Shown here: piece by piece, positions 25,984-34,280 of the stretch
Numbering within the stretch: the stretch's first letter is position 1
How the letters are laid out: the number at the start of each line of letters is the position of its first letter
Assembly: GCA_900316685.1 (NCBI GenBank)
Contig: ONDS01000001.1
Location: 150,274 to 214,273, forward strand
DNA from: an uncultured Prevotellaceae bacterium
GTDB taxonomy: Bacteria; Bacteroidota; Bacteroidia; Bacteroidales; Bacteroidaceae
Direction of reading: 5' to 3'
Length of the DNA stretch: 64,000 nt
Position numbers and translations under genes: made by a program
Notes under the pieces: generated by a model
What the model was told of the DNA's origin: nothing
The model's input: the letters and a program-made list of their open reading frames with translations, nothing else
Database searches by the model: none

Positions 25984-26832
25984 TTACATTGCGAGACGGA
26001 AGCCTGTCCATGAATTAGAGGAATTCATAGAAATACCATTACGGGCGGAAACGCGATTGCGATTAGGAGCATCACCACGTGTCACCCTCTGGTTCGAGCT
26101 CCCAGTATAACCCTGCGGATTGGTCTGTGCCGTACCGCTGTACTTCCCGTATTTGTCGCTACAATAATCAGCTATGAAGTTCGACATGCCATATATGCCC
26201 AGTTCATTGGGCGAGGGGGCAATCTTATGACCCTTGCTTTTCTTTCCGCCACGGGCGGCATATTCCCACTCCGCCTCGGTGAGCAGACGAAACTTGCGCC
26301 CTGTCAGTTGATTGAGTTTTCTAATGAAAGTATTACATTCATCCCAATATATCATGACTGCAAAGGAAGAGTATTTGCGCATCTCAGGTTTGGGTGTCAT
26401 AAGTGCATCCCAAAGCTCCACGGTCACCTGTTCCTGAGCAATATAATAGTCAGAGAGTGTCACCTGATGGACGGGTTTTTCGTCATCCTTGGCATCGTCG
26501 CCCTGCTCTTCCGTGGCACCCATCAAAAATGTGCCGCCTTCCACCTTGATCATCGTGATGCTGATGCTATCGTTGACGGGAATGACAAGGTATTGGTTTG
26601 TCTCAATGCGTTCTATCTCCTCAGACAACAAGCCATAGTCGGCGCAGGAGCGCAATTCGGGCTATGCCTGGGCTGCACGGAGCAAGGCTAAGGCATCGGC
26701 GTTCTTACCCTTGTTGACGAGCCCCTTAGCTTCATTCATGATAGTGCGCACCACGGAACAGACATCCTGCTGCGCCATGGATGAAGTGCTGGCCATGAAG
26801 GCGAGGAAGAGGATAGATAATAGTTTTTTCAT
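25984..26832 (-). pseudogene. SUMF1/FGE-fold gene copy D, interrupted by an in-frame stop
   Basis: The reading frame opens at the ATG at 26832 (MKKLLSILFLAFMASTSSMA) and is interrupted by TAG at 26664-26662 (…LLRAAQA stop PELRSCADYGLL). The same frame then continues to 25984 through the FGE-type fold (GGTFLMGATEEQG, LLTEAEWEYAARGG). A single CAG to TAG change would explain it. A TTG just after the stop might allow reinitiation, but without a signal peptide. The C-terminus (SSNSWTGFRLAM) does not share the NNC pattern, so it is not a sister variable region. Its promoter is intact. Confidence 0.75.
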
Positions 26833-26872
26833 TTGGTTGGTGTTCTGTTTGATGGCAAATGGTATTGCACTG

Positions 26873-26903
26873 CAAAGATAGTGCAAATCGAGCGAAGAAC
26901 AAA
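26873..26903 (-). promoter_or_regulatory. Promoter of SUMF1-like copies D and C
   Basis: Exact TTTG-N19-TATCTTTG on the minus strand, part of the duplicated segment. Confidence 0.8.
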
Positions 26904-26917
26904 ATGAACAAGTTCAT
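26904..26917. promoter_or_regulatory. ATGAAC-N2-GTTCAT inverted repeat (operator-like)
   Basis: Third copy of the inverted repeat that abuts the TTTG element of a promoter. Confidence 0.5.
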
Positions 26918-27235
26918 TTTTTATTCCGAGTGCCGCCTATCTCATCAAAAGTATTGGTTTTTTGTAGGGGCGGTGCCGCCGTGCCCGCCCGAACATTTTT
27001 CGGAAAAAAATTGGAATAATTAGAATAATTAGGCATAATGATTCTTTCGTTGGCAAGACCTCCGCACATCATTTTTAACGCGAATGCCCATCAATTGACC
27101 ATGAATTTTCCAGAAATAGAATTCATGATTATTACCGAAAAAAACAATTCATGATCATTCGCGGTTCATTTACGGCAATTCATGTGGAAAAAAGTGGAAT
27201 TCGTTGTTTTGAAAAAATGGAAGTCCTGAAATGAA

Positions 27236-27263
27236 ATCGGGGCGGTCAGAAGACCGTCCCGAT
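27236..27263 (-). terminator. Hairpin terminator after xylA
   Basis: 12-bp arms (ATCGGGGCGGTC and GACCGTCCCGAT, one mismatch) with an AGAA loop, about 45 bp beyond the xylA stop. Confidence 0.65.
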
Positions 27264-27307
27264 TGTTAAGATAATGCTGTTAAGCGCAACGCTGCGCTTA
27301 GCAAGGA

Positions 27308-28627
27308 TTATTTGCTGTAGAGAGCCACGATGGTCTCGTACTTCTCTTGCTTGCCGGAGGTCTGCTTGGGCTCGCCTACCTTCTTGCCGTACTCGTAAGC
27401 CTGTTCGAGAGTGAGTTTGCCGTCTTCGAAGTCCTTGCCGATACCTTCGTCGAAGGAAGCGTAGCGGGCCTTCTTCATGGCGGGCAGTTCGCTCTCCTCG
27501 AGGATGGCGGCGGCGTTGAGCAGCGCGCGAGCCATTGCATCCATACCGCTGATGTGAGCGATGAAGAGATCCTCGAGGTCGGTGCTGTTACGACGGATCT
27601 TGGCGTCGAAGTTGGTACCACCATTGCCGAGGCCGCCATTGCGGATGATCTCCAGCATGGCCTGTGTCAGCTCGTAGTTGTCGATGGGGAACTGGTCGGT
27701 ATCCCAGCCGTTCTGTGCGTCGCCACGGTTGGCGTCGATGCTGCCGAGCATGCCGGCGTCGACGGCGCAAGCCAGTTCATGCTCGAAGGTGTGGCCGGCG
27801 AGCGTGGCGTGGTTGACCTCGATGTTCACCTTGAAGTCCTTGTCGAGGTTATGGGCGCGGAGGAAGCCGATGACCGTCTCGGTGTCGACATCATACTGGT
27901 GCTTGGAAGGCTCCATGGGTTTGGGTTCGATGAGGAAGGTGCCCTTGAATCCCTTGCTGCGAGCGTAGTCGCGCGCCATGGTGAGCATGGTGGCCATGTG
28001 TTCCTTCTCACGTTTCTGGTCGGTGTTGAGCAGGCTCATGTAGCCCTCGCGTCCGCCCCAGAACACGTAGTTTTGACCGCCGAGCTTGATGGTAGCGTCG
28101 ATGGCATTCTTGATCTGAACGATAGCGCGTGCCACCACGTCGAAGTCGGGGTTGGTGGAAGCGCCGTTGGCATAACGCTTATTGCCGAACACGTTAGCGG
28201 TGCCCCAAAGCAGTTTGATGTTAGGATATTCCTTCATCTTGACCTGGGCATAGTCGGTGATGGCTTTCATGCGAGCCTCATACTCCTCGACGGTAGCACC
28301 CTCGTCGACGAGGTCGACATCGTGGAAGCAGAAATACTCGATGCCCAGTTTGTCCATGATCTCGAAACCGGCGTCCATCTTGTCCTTAGCACGCTGTACG
28401 GCATCCTCGGCCTTGTCCCACTCATAGCTGCGGGTCTGTCCGCCGAACTGGTCGGCGCTGGCTCCTCCGAGGGTGTGCCACCAAGCCATGGCGAACTTCA
28501 GCCAATCCTTCATTTTCTTGCCCATGACCACCTTTTCAGGCTCATAGTAATGGAAAGCCATTACGTTCTTGCTCTCTTTTCCTTCGAAAGGAATCTTACC
28601 GGTAAACGGAAAATACTCTTTTGCCAT
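27308..28627 (-). CDS. xylA: Xylose isomerase
   Basis: 439 residues (MAKEYFPFTGKIPFEGKESK). It has the TIM-barrel enzyme motifs: WHTLGGASADQFGG, FCFHDVDL (catalytic His), NYVFWGGREGYMSLLNTD, FLIEPKPMEPSKHQYD (metal-binding Glu), NIEVNHATLAGHTFEHEL, SIDANRGD. It converts D-xylose to D-xylulose in the cytoplasm. It lies 69 bp after xylB in the same direction, with a terminator beyond. No xylose regulator or transporter is in the window. Confidence 0.96.
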   Translation of the reverse strand: MAKEYFPFTGKIPFEGKESKNVMAFHYYEPEKVVMGKKMKDWLKFAMAWWHTLGGASADQFGGQTRSYEWDKAEDAVQRAKDKMDAGFEIMDKLGIEYFCFHDVDLVDEGATVEEYEARMKAITDYAQVKMKEYPNIKLLWGTANVFGNKRYANGASTNPDFDVVARAIVQIKNAIDATIKLGGQNYVFWGGREGYMSLLNTDQKREKEHMATMLTMARDYARSKGFKGTFLIEPKPMEPSKHQYDVDTETVIGFLRAHNLDKDFKVNIEVNHATLAGHTFEHELACAVDAGMLGSIDANRGDAQNGWDTDQFPIDNYELTQAMLEIIRNGGLGNGGTNFDAKIRRNSTDLEDLFIAHISGMDAMARALLNAAAILEESELPAMKKARYASFDEGIGKDFEDGKLTLEQAYEYGKKVGEPKQTSGKQEKYETIVALYSK

Positions 28628-28696
28628 TTTGAAATATTTAAAGATTAAAAGATTAAATGTAGTTTTTTGAGGGAGCGTGATTACGCCATTTCCTTA

Positions 28697-30196
28697 TCAT
28701 TTTGCGACCACGGTGGCGAGGCGCTCCTTCCACTGTGCGTAGGCATCGAGATACTGCTGGAGGTGTTCCTGGTCGGGTTCAATGACCGCCAGTTTCTTCA
28801 GCGATGCGAAGGCCTCGTTGTTGTCCTTATAGATACCGCATCCTATGCCGGCACCCTTGGCGGCGCCCACGCTGCCATCGGTCTCGCTGAGTTCGATGGT
28901 GGCTCCGCTCACCGAGGCGAGCGTATTGCGGAAGAGCGGACTGAGGAACATATTGGCCTTTCCCGCCTTGATGGTTTTGAGGTCCATGCCCATCTCTTGC
29001 ATGATCTCCATGCCATAGCAGAAGCTGAAGACGATGCCTTCCTGAGCCGCCCTCATGAGGTGAGCCTTGCCATGTTTGTTGAAGTTGACCCCATGGATGG
29101 AGCATCCCGTCTCCTGGTTTTCGAGCACACGCTCGGCACCATTGCCGAAAGGTATGATGGACACGCCCTCGCTGCCGATGGGCACCTGGTCGGTGAGCGT
29201 GTTCATGTCGGCATAGGAGATGCCTTCGGGAGCGATGGTCCGACGCACCCATGCATTGAGGATACCCGTTCCGTTGATGCAGAGGAGCACGCCCAGTCGG
29301 TCGAGGTCTTTGGTGTAGTTGACATGAGCGAAGGTGTTGACACGGCTCTTGGGGTCGTAGTTGATGTTGCCCAGCACACCGTAAACCACGCCTGAGGTGC
29401 CTGCCGTGGAAGCGATCTCGCCCGGATTGAACACATTGAGCGAAAGCGCGTTGTTAGGCTGGTCGCCAGCGCGATATGAGATAGGAGTGCCCTCCTTGAG
29501 TCCCAGTTTGTCGGCTGCCTGTGCGCACACTTCCGACTGTATGCTGAAGGTAGGCACGATGTCGGGCACCATGCCTTCGTCGAAACCATAGTAGTCGAGG
29601 AGGAACTTCGCCGGTTGCTTCTGTTTGAAGTCCCAGAGCATGCCCTCGCTGAGTCCGCTGATGGTGGTATTGGTGACACCCGAGAGACGCATGGCGATAT
29701 AGTCGCCCGGGAGCATGAACTTATCGATCTTGTCGAAGAGTTCCGGTTCGTTCTCCTTCACCCATGCCAGTTTGGCTGCCGTGAAGTTGCCCGGGGAGTT
29801 AAGCAGATGGGAGAGGCACTGCTCCGACCCGAGGTCTTTGAACGCCTTCTCGCCATAGGGCACGGCACGCGAGTCGCACCAGATGATGGCCGGGCGGAGC
29901 ACCTGCTGCAGTTTGTCGATGCACACCAGTCCGTGCATCTGGTAGGAGATGCCTATGGCCTTGATGTCTTCACCCTTGGCACCGGTGTCGTTCATCACTT
30001 TGCGCAGGCTCAGCTTGGTGTATTCCCACCACGATTCTGGGTCTTGTTCAGCCCATCCCGCCTTGACGGCCATAATGGGGGCTTCTTTTTCGGGGAAGAA
30101 CGCTGATGCGGCGCAGACACCCGTGTCGGCGTCGACGAGGGATGCCTTGACAGAACTGCTGCCGACATCCAATCCTAAAAGATATCTCTTTGTCAT
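28697..30196 (-). CDS. xylB: Xylulokinase
   Basis: 499 residues of the FGGY kinase family (MTKRYLLGLDVGSSSVKASL; GISYQMHGLVCID; PAIIWCDSRAVPYGE; TAGTSGVVYGV; GATIELSETDGSVGAAKGAG). It phosphorylates D-xylulose to xylulose-5-phosphate for the pentose-phosphate pathway. It is first in the xylB-xylA pair. No convincing TTTG/TAnnTTTG promoter was found in the 154-bp upstream gap. Confidence 0.94.
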   Translation of the reverse strand: MTKRYLLGLDVGSSSVKASLVDADTGVCAASAFFPEKEAPIMAVKAGWAEQDPESWWEYTKLSLRKVMNDTGAKGEDIKAIGISYQMHGLVCIDKLQQVLRPAIIWCDSRAVPYGEKAFKDLGSEQCLSHLLNSPGNFTAAKLAWVKENEPELFDKIDKFMLPGDYIAMRLSGVTNTTISGLSEGMLWDFKQKQPAKFLLDYYGFDEGMVPDIVPTFSIQSEVCAQAADKLGLKEGTPISYRAGDQPNNALSLNVFNPGEIASTAGTSGVVYGVLGNINYDPKSRVNTFAHVNYTKDLDRLGVLLCINGTGILNAWVRRTIAPEGISYADMNTLTDQVPIGSEGVSIIPFGNGAERVLENQETGCSIHGVNFNKHGKAHLMRAAQEGIVFSFCYGMEIMQEMGMDLKTIKAGKANMFLSPLFRNTLASVSGATIELSETDGSVGAAKGAGIGCGIYKDNNEAFASLKKLAVIEPDQEHLQQYLDAYAQWKERLATVVAK

Positions 30197-30350
30197 TTGG
30201 GTTTAATTATAAGGTTTGAGTATTAAAATTTGCATGTTGTGGTTTTCATCAAGTCTTCATCTGCATGTATCAGGATGAGTCAAGAAGAAGGGGTAGTTCC
30301 TGATATAATACGTATGAGCGCGTAAAATCCCCAAGGGAAATCACGTTTTT

Positions 30351-30680
30351 TTAGAACAAGGTTGGAGAATCTTCTTTATTTCCGTATCCCTGGACAGGAA
30401 TCTCAGCCGCCTCCTGTTTGAAATCGAGCAATAGTTGCAGTTCACGGTATGCCCTTGTGTTGATTTTATACACTCCCCTACGGAGCCTGACGACCAATGG
30501 CCGTTTGCCTTTGGCCTGTTTGATGAGAAACATGTTGACACGGCGGTGCACCTCGTCGAAATCGGACTCTTCGAAGAGGTTGTTGATACCATTGAACACA
30601 TGCAACGAAATCTTCGTCACATGCAGTCCTTGCGGCCCCGCTTCCCTAAGGATTTGCAAAACATTTTCCTCGATGTTCAT
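30351..30680 (-). CDS. Small winged-helix-like conserved protein
   Basis: 109 residues, no signal peptide. The sequence ENVLQILREAGPQGLHVTKI, then DFDEVHRRVNMFLIKQ and PLVVRLRRGVYKIN, looks like a HARE-HTH-type winged helix (helix-helix-helix then a beta hairpin). A nucleic-acid-binding role is inferred only from this pattern. It follows the DUF2582 gene across a strong hairpin. Confidence 0.65.
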   Translation of the reverse strand: MNIEENVLQILREAGPQGLHVTKISLHVFNGINNLFEESDFDEVHRRVNMFLIKQAKGKRPLVVRLRRGVYKINTRAYRELQLLLDFKQEAAEIPVQGYGNKEDSPTLF

Positions 30681-30695
30681 ATCTCTTAACGAAGA

Positions 30696-30725
30696 AGAGG
30701 GCTGGTAACGATGTACCAGCCCTCT
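30696..30725. terminator. Bidirectional-looking hairpin terminator
   Basis: Perfect 12-bp arms (AGAGGGCTGGTA and TACCAGCCCTCT) with an ACGATG loop, lying 22 bp beyond the stop of the DUF2582 gene. Confidence 0.75.
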
Positions 30726-30746
30726 TTCTTATATAGTTATTGTCGA

Positions 30747-31040
30747 TTAAGCCAATGTGATCTTCTTCTCTTCGTCCTTCACCTTACCCTCTTTGAGGAG
30801 CCATCCAATGCCGAGAAGTGTTTCCTCTTCAGTGATTTTGGCGTTTTTGGCGATTTCCTTCACGGAGAGAGCCTTTTCAGCGGTAGCGAGAGCCTGATAA
30901 ACGTCGCCGGCCTTGAAGCCCACGTTTTCAGCGTTGATAACCACTTCCACCTTCTTCACAGTTTTCTTTGCAGGTGCCTTCTTCTCAGCTGCAGCCTTAG
31001 GTGCAGTTTCCTTCTTTGTAGATGCTTTTTTTTCTGCCAT
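30747..31040 (-). CDS. DUF2582 winged-helix protein with histone-H1-like N-terminus
   Basis: 97 residues. The first about 30 are Lys/Ala-rich (MAEKKASTKKETAPKAAAEK) like a histone H1 tail. The rest is a small winged helix (AGDVYQALATAEKALSVKEI and ETLLGIGWLLKEGKV). The family is conserved in Bacteroidetes and likely binds DNA. A TAATTTTG box (minus, 31093-31100) precedes it. Confidence 0.85.
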   Translation of the reverse strand: MAEKKASTKKETAPKAAAEKKAPAKKTVKKVEVVINAENVGFKAGDVYQALATAEKALSVKEIAKNAKITEEETLLGIGWLLKEGKVKDEEKKITLA

Positions 31041-31219
31041 GATTTGTAAAAAAATTAATATAGACTAAAGTCTTTTGTTCTTAAATCCGCTGCAAAATTA
31101 CAGTATCTATTTCGAACAATCTAATTTTTCTCAAAAAATCTTACAGTTTAAAAGCCACGAAGGATTGAAAGAGCGAATTTCTTGATTTAAATCAACGAAA
31201 TGGGGTAAGAATCAGCTGG

Positions 31220-32983
31220 TTAGTTCTCCCCCTGCTTGATGGCGATCATGAGTTCGTCCAATTGTTTTTGGTCGATGGCCGACGGTGCATCGAGCATGAC
31301 ATCGCGCCCAGAATTGTTTTTCGGGAAGGCGATGCAGTCGCGTATGGAGTCGAGTCCCGCCATGATGGACACGAAACGGTCGAGACCGAAAGCCAGTCCG
31401 GCATGAGGTGGCGCGCCATATTTGAACGCATTGATGAGGAAGCCGAACTGCGCCATGGCCCTCTCGGGTGTGAAGCCCAGGATGCCGAACATCTTCTCCT
31501 GCAGTTTACCGTCGTGGATACGCAGGGAACCACCGCCCACCTCGATGCCGTTGCACACGAAGTCGTAGGCCATAGCCCTCACCTTCTCCGGCTGGCTGTC
31601 GAGCAGCGGTATATCGTCGGGGTTGGGCATGGTGAAGGGATGGTGTGTGGCCATGAGTCGCTGTTCCTCGTCGCTCCATTCGAAGAGGGGGAAATCGACG
31701 ATCCACAGACATTCGAACTTATTCTTGTCGCGCAGTCCCAGCCTGTCGCCCATCTCCAGACGGAGGGTGCACAACTGTATGCGTGCCTTGTTGGCATTGT
31801 CGCCGGAGAGGATGAGCACGAGGTCGCCGTTGTTGGCCCCTGTGGCCTTTCTTACTTCCTCCCACACTTCGGGAGCATAGAACTTGTCGATGCTCGATTT
31901 CACCGTTCCATCCTCGTTGAACTTCACATAGACCAGTCCCTTGGCACCCACCTGCGGCCGTTTGACGAAATCGGTGAGTTGGTCGAGCTGTTTGCGCGTA
32001 TAGTTGGCGCATCCCGGCACACAGATGCCCCCGATATATTCCGCCTCGTTGAAGACGGGGAAGGAGCCGGTGCCCTTGAGCTGGGGCATGAGTTCGACGA
32101 ACTCCATACCGAAGCGAAGGTCGGGTTTGTCGGAGCCGTATCTGCGCATGGCCTCATGCCACGTCATCTGCTGGAGTTTTTCGGGCAGTTGCACATTGAG
32201 CACCTCCTTGAAAAGATGGCGTGCCATATCCTCGAAGAGCACGATGACATCCTCTTGGTCGACGAACGACATCTCGCAGTCGATCTGTGTGAACTCCGGC
32301 TGTCGGTCGGCCCTGAGGTCTTCGTCGCGGAAGCACTTGGCGATCTGGAAATAACGGTCGAAGCCACTGACCATGAGCAGTTGCTTCAGCGTCTGCGGGC
32401 TTTGCGGCAGGGCGTAGAACTGTCCCGGGTTCATGCGCGAGGGCACTACGAAGTCGCGAGCCCCCTCGGGTGTCGACCCGATGAGTATGGGTGTTTCCAC
32501 TTCGATGAAGTCGCGTGCGTCGAGGAAGTTGCGTATGAGGATGGTCATGCGATGCCTGAGTTCCAGGTTTTTCCTCACGGCGTTTCTCCTGAGGTCGAGG
32601 TACCTGTATTTCATGCGTATGTCGTCGCCACCATCGGTATTGTCTTCGATGGTGAAGGGAGGAGTGGCGCTCTCGCTGAGCACATTGAGTTCGCTGACGA
32701 TGATCTCGATATCGCCCGTGGGTATGTTTTTGTTTTTGCTTTGCCGTTCGCACACCTGTCCGACAGCCTGGATGCAGTATTCACGTCCGAGCTTGTTGGC
32801 GCGTTCGCACAATTCAGCATTGACAGCCTCGTTGAACACCAGTTGCGTGATACCATACCTGTCACGCAGGTCGACGAAAGTCATTCCACCCATCTTCCTG
32901 GTGCGTTGTACCCATCCGGCGAGTGTCACCACCTCGCCCACATTCGAGAACCTCAGTTCTCCACACGTTTTTGTCCTGTACAT
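31220..32983 (-). CDS. aspS: Aspartyl-tRNA synthetase
   Basis: 587 residues ([20 protein letters not shown]). OB-fold anticodon domain ([20 protein letters not shown]), class II motifs ([40 protein letters not shown]), the bacterial GAD insertion and a final [20 protein letters not shown]. It charges tRNA-Asp in the cytoplasm. An exact promoter lies 48 bp upstream. Confidence 0.96.
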   Translation of the reverse strand: MYRTKTCGELRFSNVGEVVTLAGWVQRTRKMGGMTFVDLRDRYGITQLVFNEAVNAELCERANKLGREYCIQAVGQVCERQSKNKNIPTGDIEIIVSELNVLSESATPPFTIEDNTDGGDDIRMKYRYLDLRRNAVRKNLELRHRMTILIRNFLDARDFIEVETPILIGSTPEGARDFVVPSRMNPGQFYALPQSPQTLKQLLMVSGFDRYFQIAKCFRDEDLRADRQPEFTQIDCEMSFVDQEDVIVLFEDMARHLFKEVLNVQLPEKLQQMTWHEAMRRYGSDKPDLRFGMEFVELMPQLKGTGSFPVFNEAEYIGGICVPGCANYTRKQLDQLTDFVKRPQVGAKGLVYVKFNEDGTVKSSIDKFYAPEVWEEVRKATGANNGDLVLILSGDNANKARIQLCTLRLEMGDRLGLRDKNKFECLWIVDFPLFEWSDEEQRLMATHHPFTMPNPDDIPLLDSQPEKVRAMAYDFVCNGIEVGGGSLRIHDGKLQEKMFGILGFTPERAMAQFGFLINAFKYGAPPHAGLAFGLDRFVSIMAGLDSIRDCIAFPKNNSGRDVMLDAPSAIDQKQLDELMIAIKQGEN

Positions 32984-33030
32984 TGATTTAAGAATTTAAC
33001 ATTGCCGGAGTGATGCTCCGTTATCATTTG

Positions 33031-33061
33031 CAAAGTTAATGAAAAACTATTTATTGGCAAA
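33031..33061 (-). promoter_or_regulatory. aspS promoter
   Basis: TTTG-N19-TAACTTTG on the minus strand, an exact consensus match. Confidence 0.8.
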
Positions 33062-33513
33062 AAATAAGGGGGAAAAAGTGATGAGAGCAGGAGTTTAGGC
33101 ATTGCGCTGTGGGGGATTGATCTTCTTAACTTTTTACTAAGCACTAAACCTTTTACGAACACGAATCGAGTAACAGTCTGACGACCGCGCGGGCGGGCAC
33201 GGTGGCACCGCACCTACGTTGGGTGCTTGGTCGCAAGCGGCTTATCTTTGAAAGAAATTGGAATAACTATCATAATTTATCAGTAATTATAGAACAAACA
33301 CAATATCCCTGCATAATTATTCTGATTATGTCTATTTCTTTCTAAAATCATCCATTTACTGAATAGTTACTCTCACACAGTGATAAGGGTTAAAAATTTT
33401 GAAAATGTTGTTAAAAAATAGGCAAATCAAAGTGCGATATGGCAGCGAATCAATAATAATGCTTACATTTGCATTACCCAACACCCGGGAATTGCATAAA
33501 TCGACCCGGAAAA
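33062..33513. other. Gene-free stretch between aspS and the DUF1573 gene
   Basis: It contains a GC-rich dispersed element (33187-33217), GGAATAACTATCATAATT-type AT-rich repeats (33250-33340) and a TACATTTG box on plus (33464-33471). No gene was seen. Confidence 0.6.
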
Positions 33514-33577
33514 TCATTTACGGATACTCAAGAAAAGAACATTTACGGATAATCAGAAAAAAACATTTACGATTATG
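33514..33577. repeat. Three short direct repeats before the DUF1573 gene
   Basis: CATTTACGGATA or CATTTACGATTA recurs at about 25-bp spacing (33515, 33540, 33564), each followed by an A-rich stretch. The last copy runs into the start codon, so the leader RNA would carry all three. Confidence 0.6.
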
Positions 33578-33961
33578 AAGAAATATATTGTTTTCACATT
33601 ATTATTGATGTTATGTGGTCTTAATGGTTATGCCCAGAAAAAGGCGTCCATCCAGTTTGAGTCGACATCGCACGACTTCGGCACCTTCACCGACAAGACC
33701 CCCAAGCAAGAGTACACCTTTGTGTTCACCAATGTGGGTGATGCCCCGTTGGTGGTAAATCAGGCTGTGAGTAGCTGCGGTTGCACCGTTCCCTCGTACA
33801 CGAAGACACCCGTAGCTCCCGGTCAGAAAGGTGAGATAAAGGTTACCTACAATGCCGGCAAGGCTGTGGGCCACTTCACCAAAAACATCACCGTACGCAC
33901 CAATGGCGACCCGGAACTCACCCGTCTATATATTAAAGGTGAGGTGGTGAAATCGGAATAA
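33575..33961 (+). CDS. Secreted DUF1573 protein
   Basis: 128 residues with a signal peptide (MKKYIVFTLLLMLCGLNGYA) and one immunoglobulin-like DUF1573 domain: FESTSHDFGTFTDKTPKQE, YTFVFTNVGDAPLVVNQAVS, SCGCTVPSYTKTPVAPGQKG, TVRTNGDPELTRLYIKGEV. Such proteins are abundant, periplasmic or surface-exposed and of unknown function in Bacteroidetes. It stands alone, followed by a hairpin. Confidence 0.9.
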   Translation: MKKYIVFTLLLMLCGLNGYAQKKASIQFESTSHDFGTFTDKTPKQEYTFVFTNVGDAPLVVNQAVSSCGCTVPSYTKTPVAPGQKGEIKVTYNAGKAVGHFTKNITVRTNGDPELTRLYIKGEVVKSE

Positions 33962-34013
33962 AGGGCCTCCCCCTACCTTCCTCCTAGGAGGGAGAACCCA
34001 ACTAAATACGAGA

Positions 34014-34042
34014 GCGGGGCACTGGTTGAGCCAGTGCCCCGC
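34014..34042 (+). terminator. Hairpin after the DUF1573 gene
   Basis: 12-bp perfect arms (GCGGGGCACTGG and CCAGTGCCCCGC) with a 5-nt loop, 52 bp past the stop. There is no clear T run, so its strength is uncertain. Confidence 0.55.
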
Positions 34043-34085
34043 TTCGAATAACCACCCTGACATCCGCCACAATATCCACCCTGGT

Positions 34086-34280
34086 ACCCACCCCGGAACT
34101 CCTAGGGATACCCACCACGGAACTCCTATGGATACCCACCCCGGCCCTCCCAAAGGGAGGGAGAGGGAAAAGAGGTTGGGACATTGTTTTATAAACCACC
34201 CCTACCCCTCCTTTGGAAAAGGAGGGGAGAGAGTTAGCTTGCTTGGAAAAGGAGGGGAAAGGGTTCGCTTGCTCGGAGAG
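34086..34280. repeat. 24-bp tandem units and GGAGGGG hairpin family
   Basis: Two and a half units of a 24-bp repeat (CCCACCCCGGAACTCCTAGG, 34086-34150) are followed by a copy of the family seen at 13736-13860 (CCCCTCCTTTGGAAAAGGAGGGG). It fills the gap up to the DUF3078 stop. Confidence 0.65.

Larger units (their letters stand above)
26821..27190. repeat. Duplicated intergenic segment, copy 2
   Basis: Near-identical to 14981-15350, carrying the same promoter, operator, GC-rich element (26964-26994), AT-rich units and TCGCGGTTCATTTACGGC tail. It occupies almost the whole gap up to the xylA terminator. Confidence 0.85.

Noticed and set aside
25984-26110. Fourth DGR variable region at the end of copy D
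   Set aside because: Although Asn/Ser-rich, its codons do not follow the shared frame of A-C and it lacks the common GGCTTGCGCCTCGCC end.
27347-28648. 433-codon plus-strand open frame
   Set aside because: Shadow of xylA; a high-GC codon pattern opens the opposite strand.
31262-32986. 574-codon plus-strand open frame
   Set aside because: Exact shadow of aspS on the other strand; composition without recognisable motifs.
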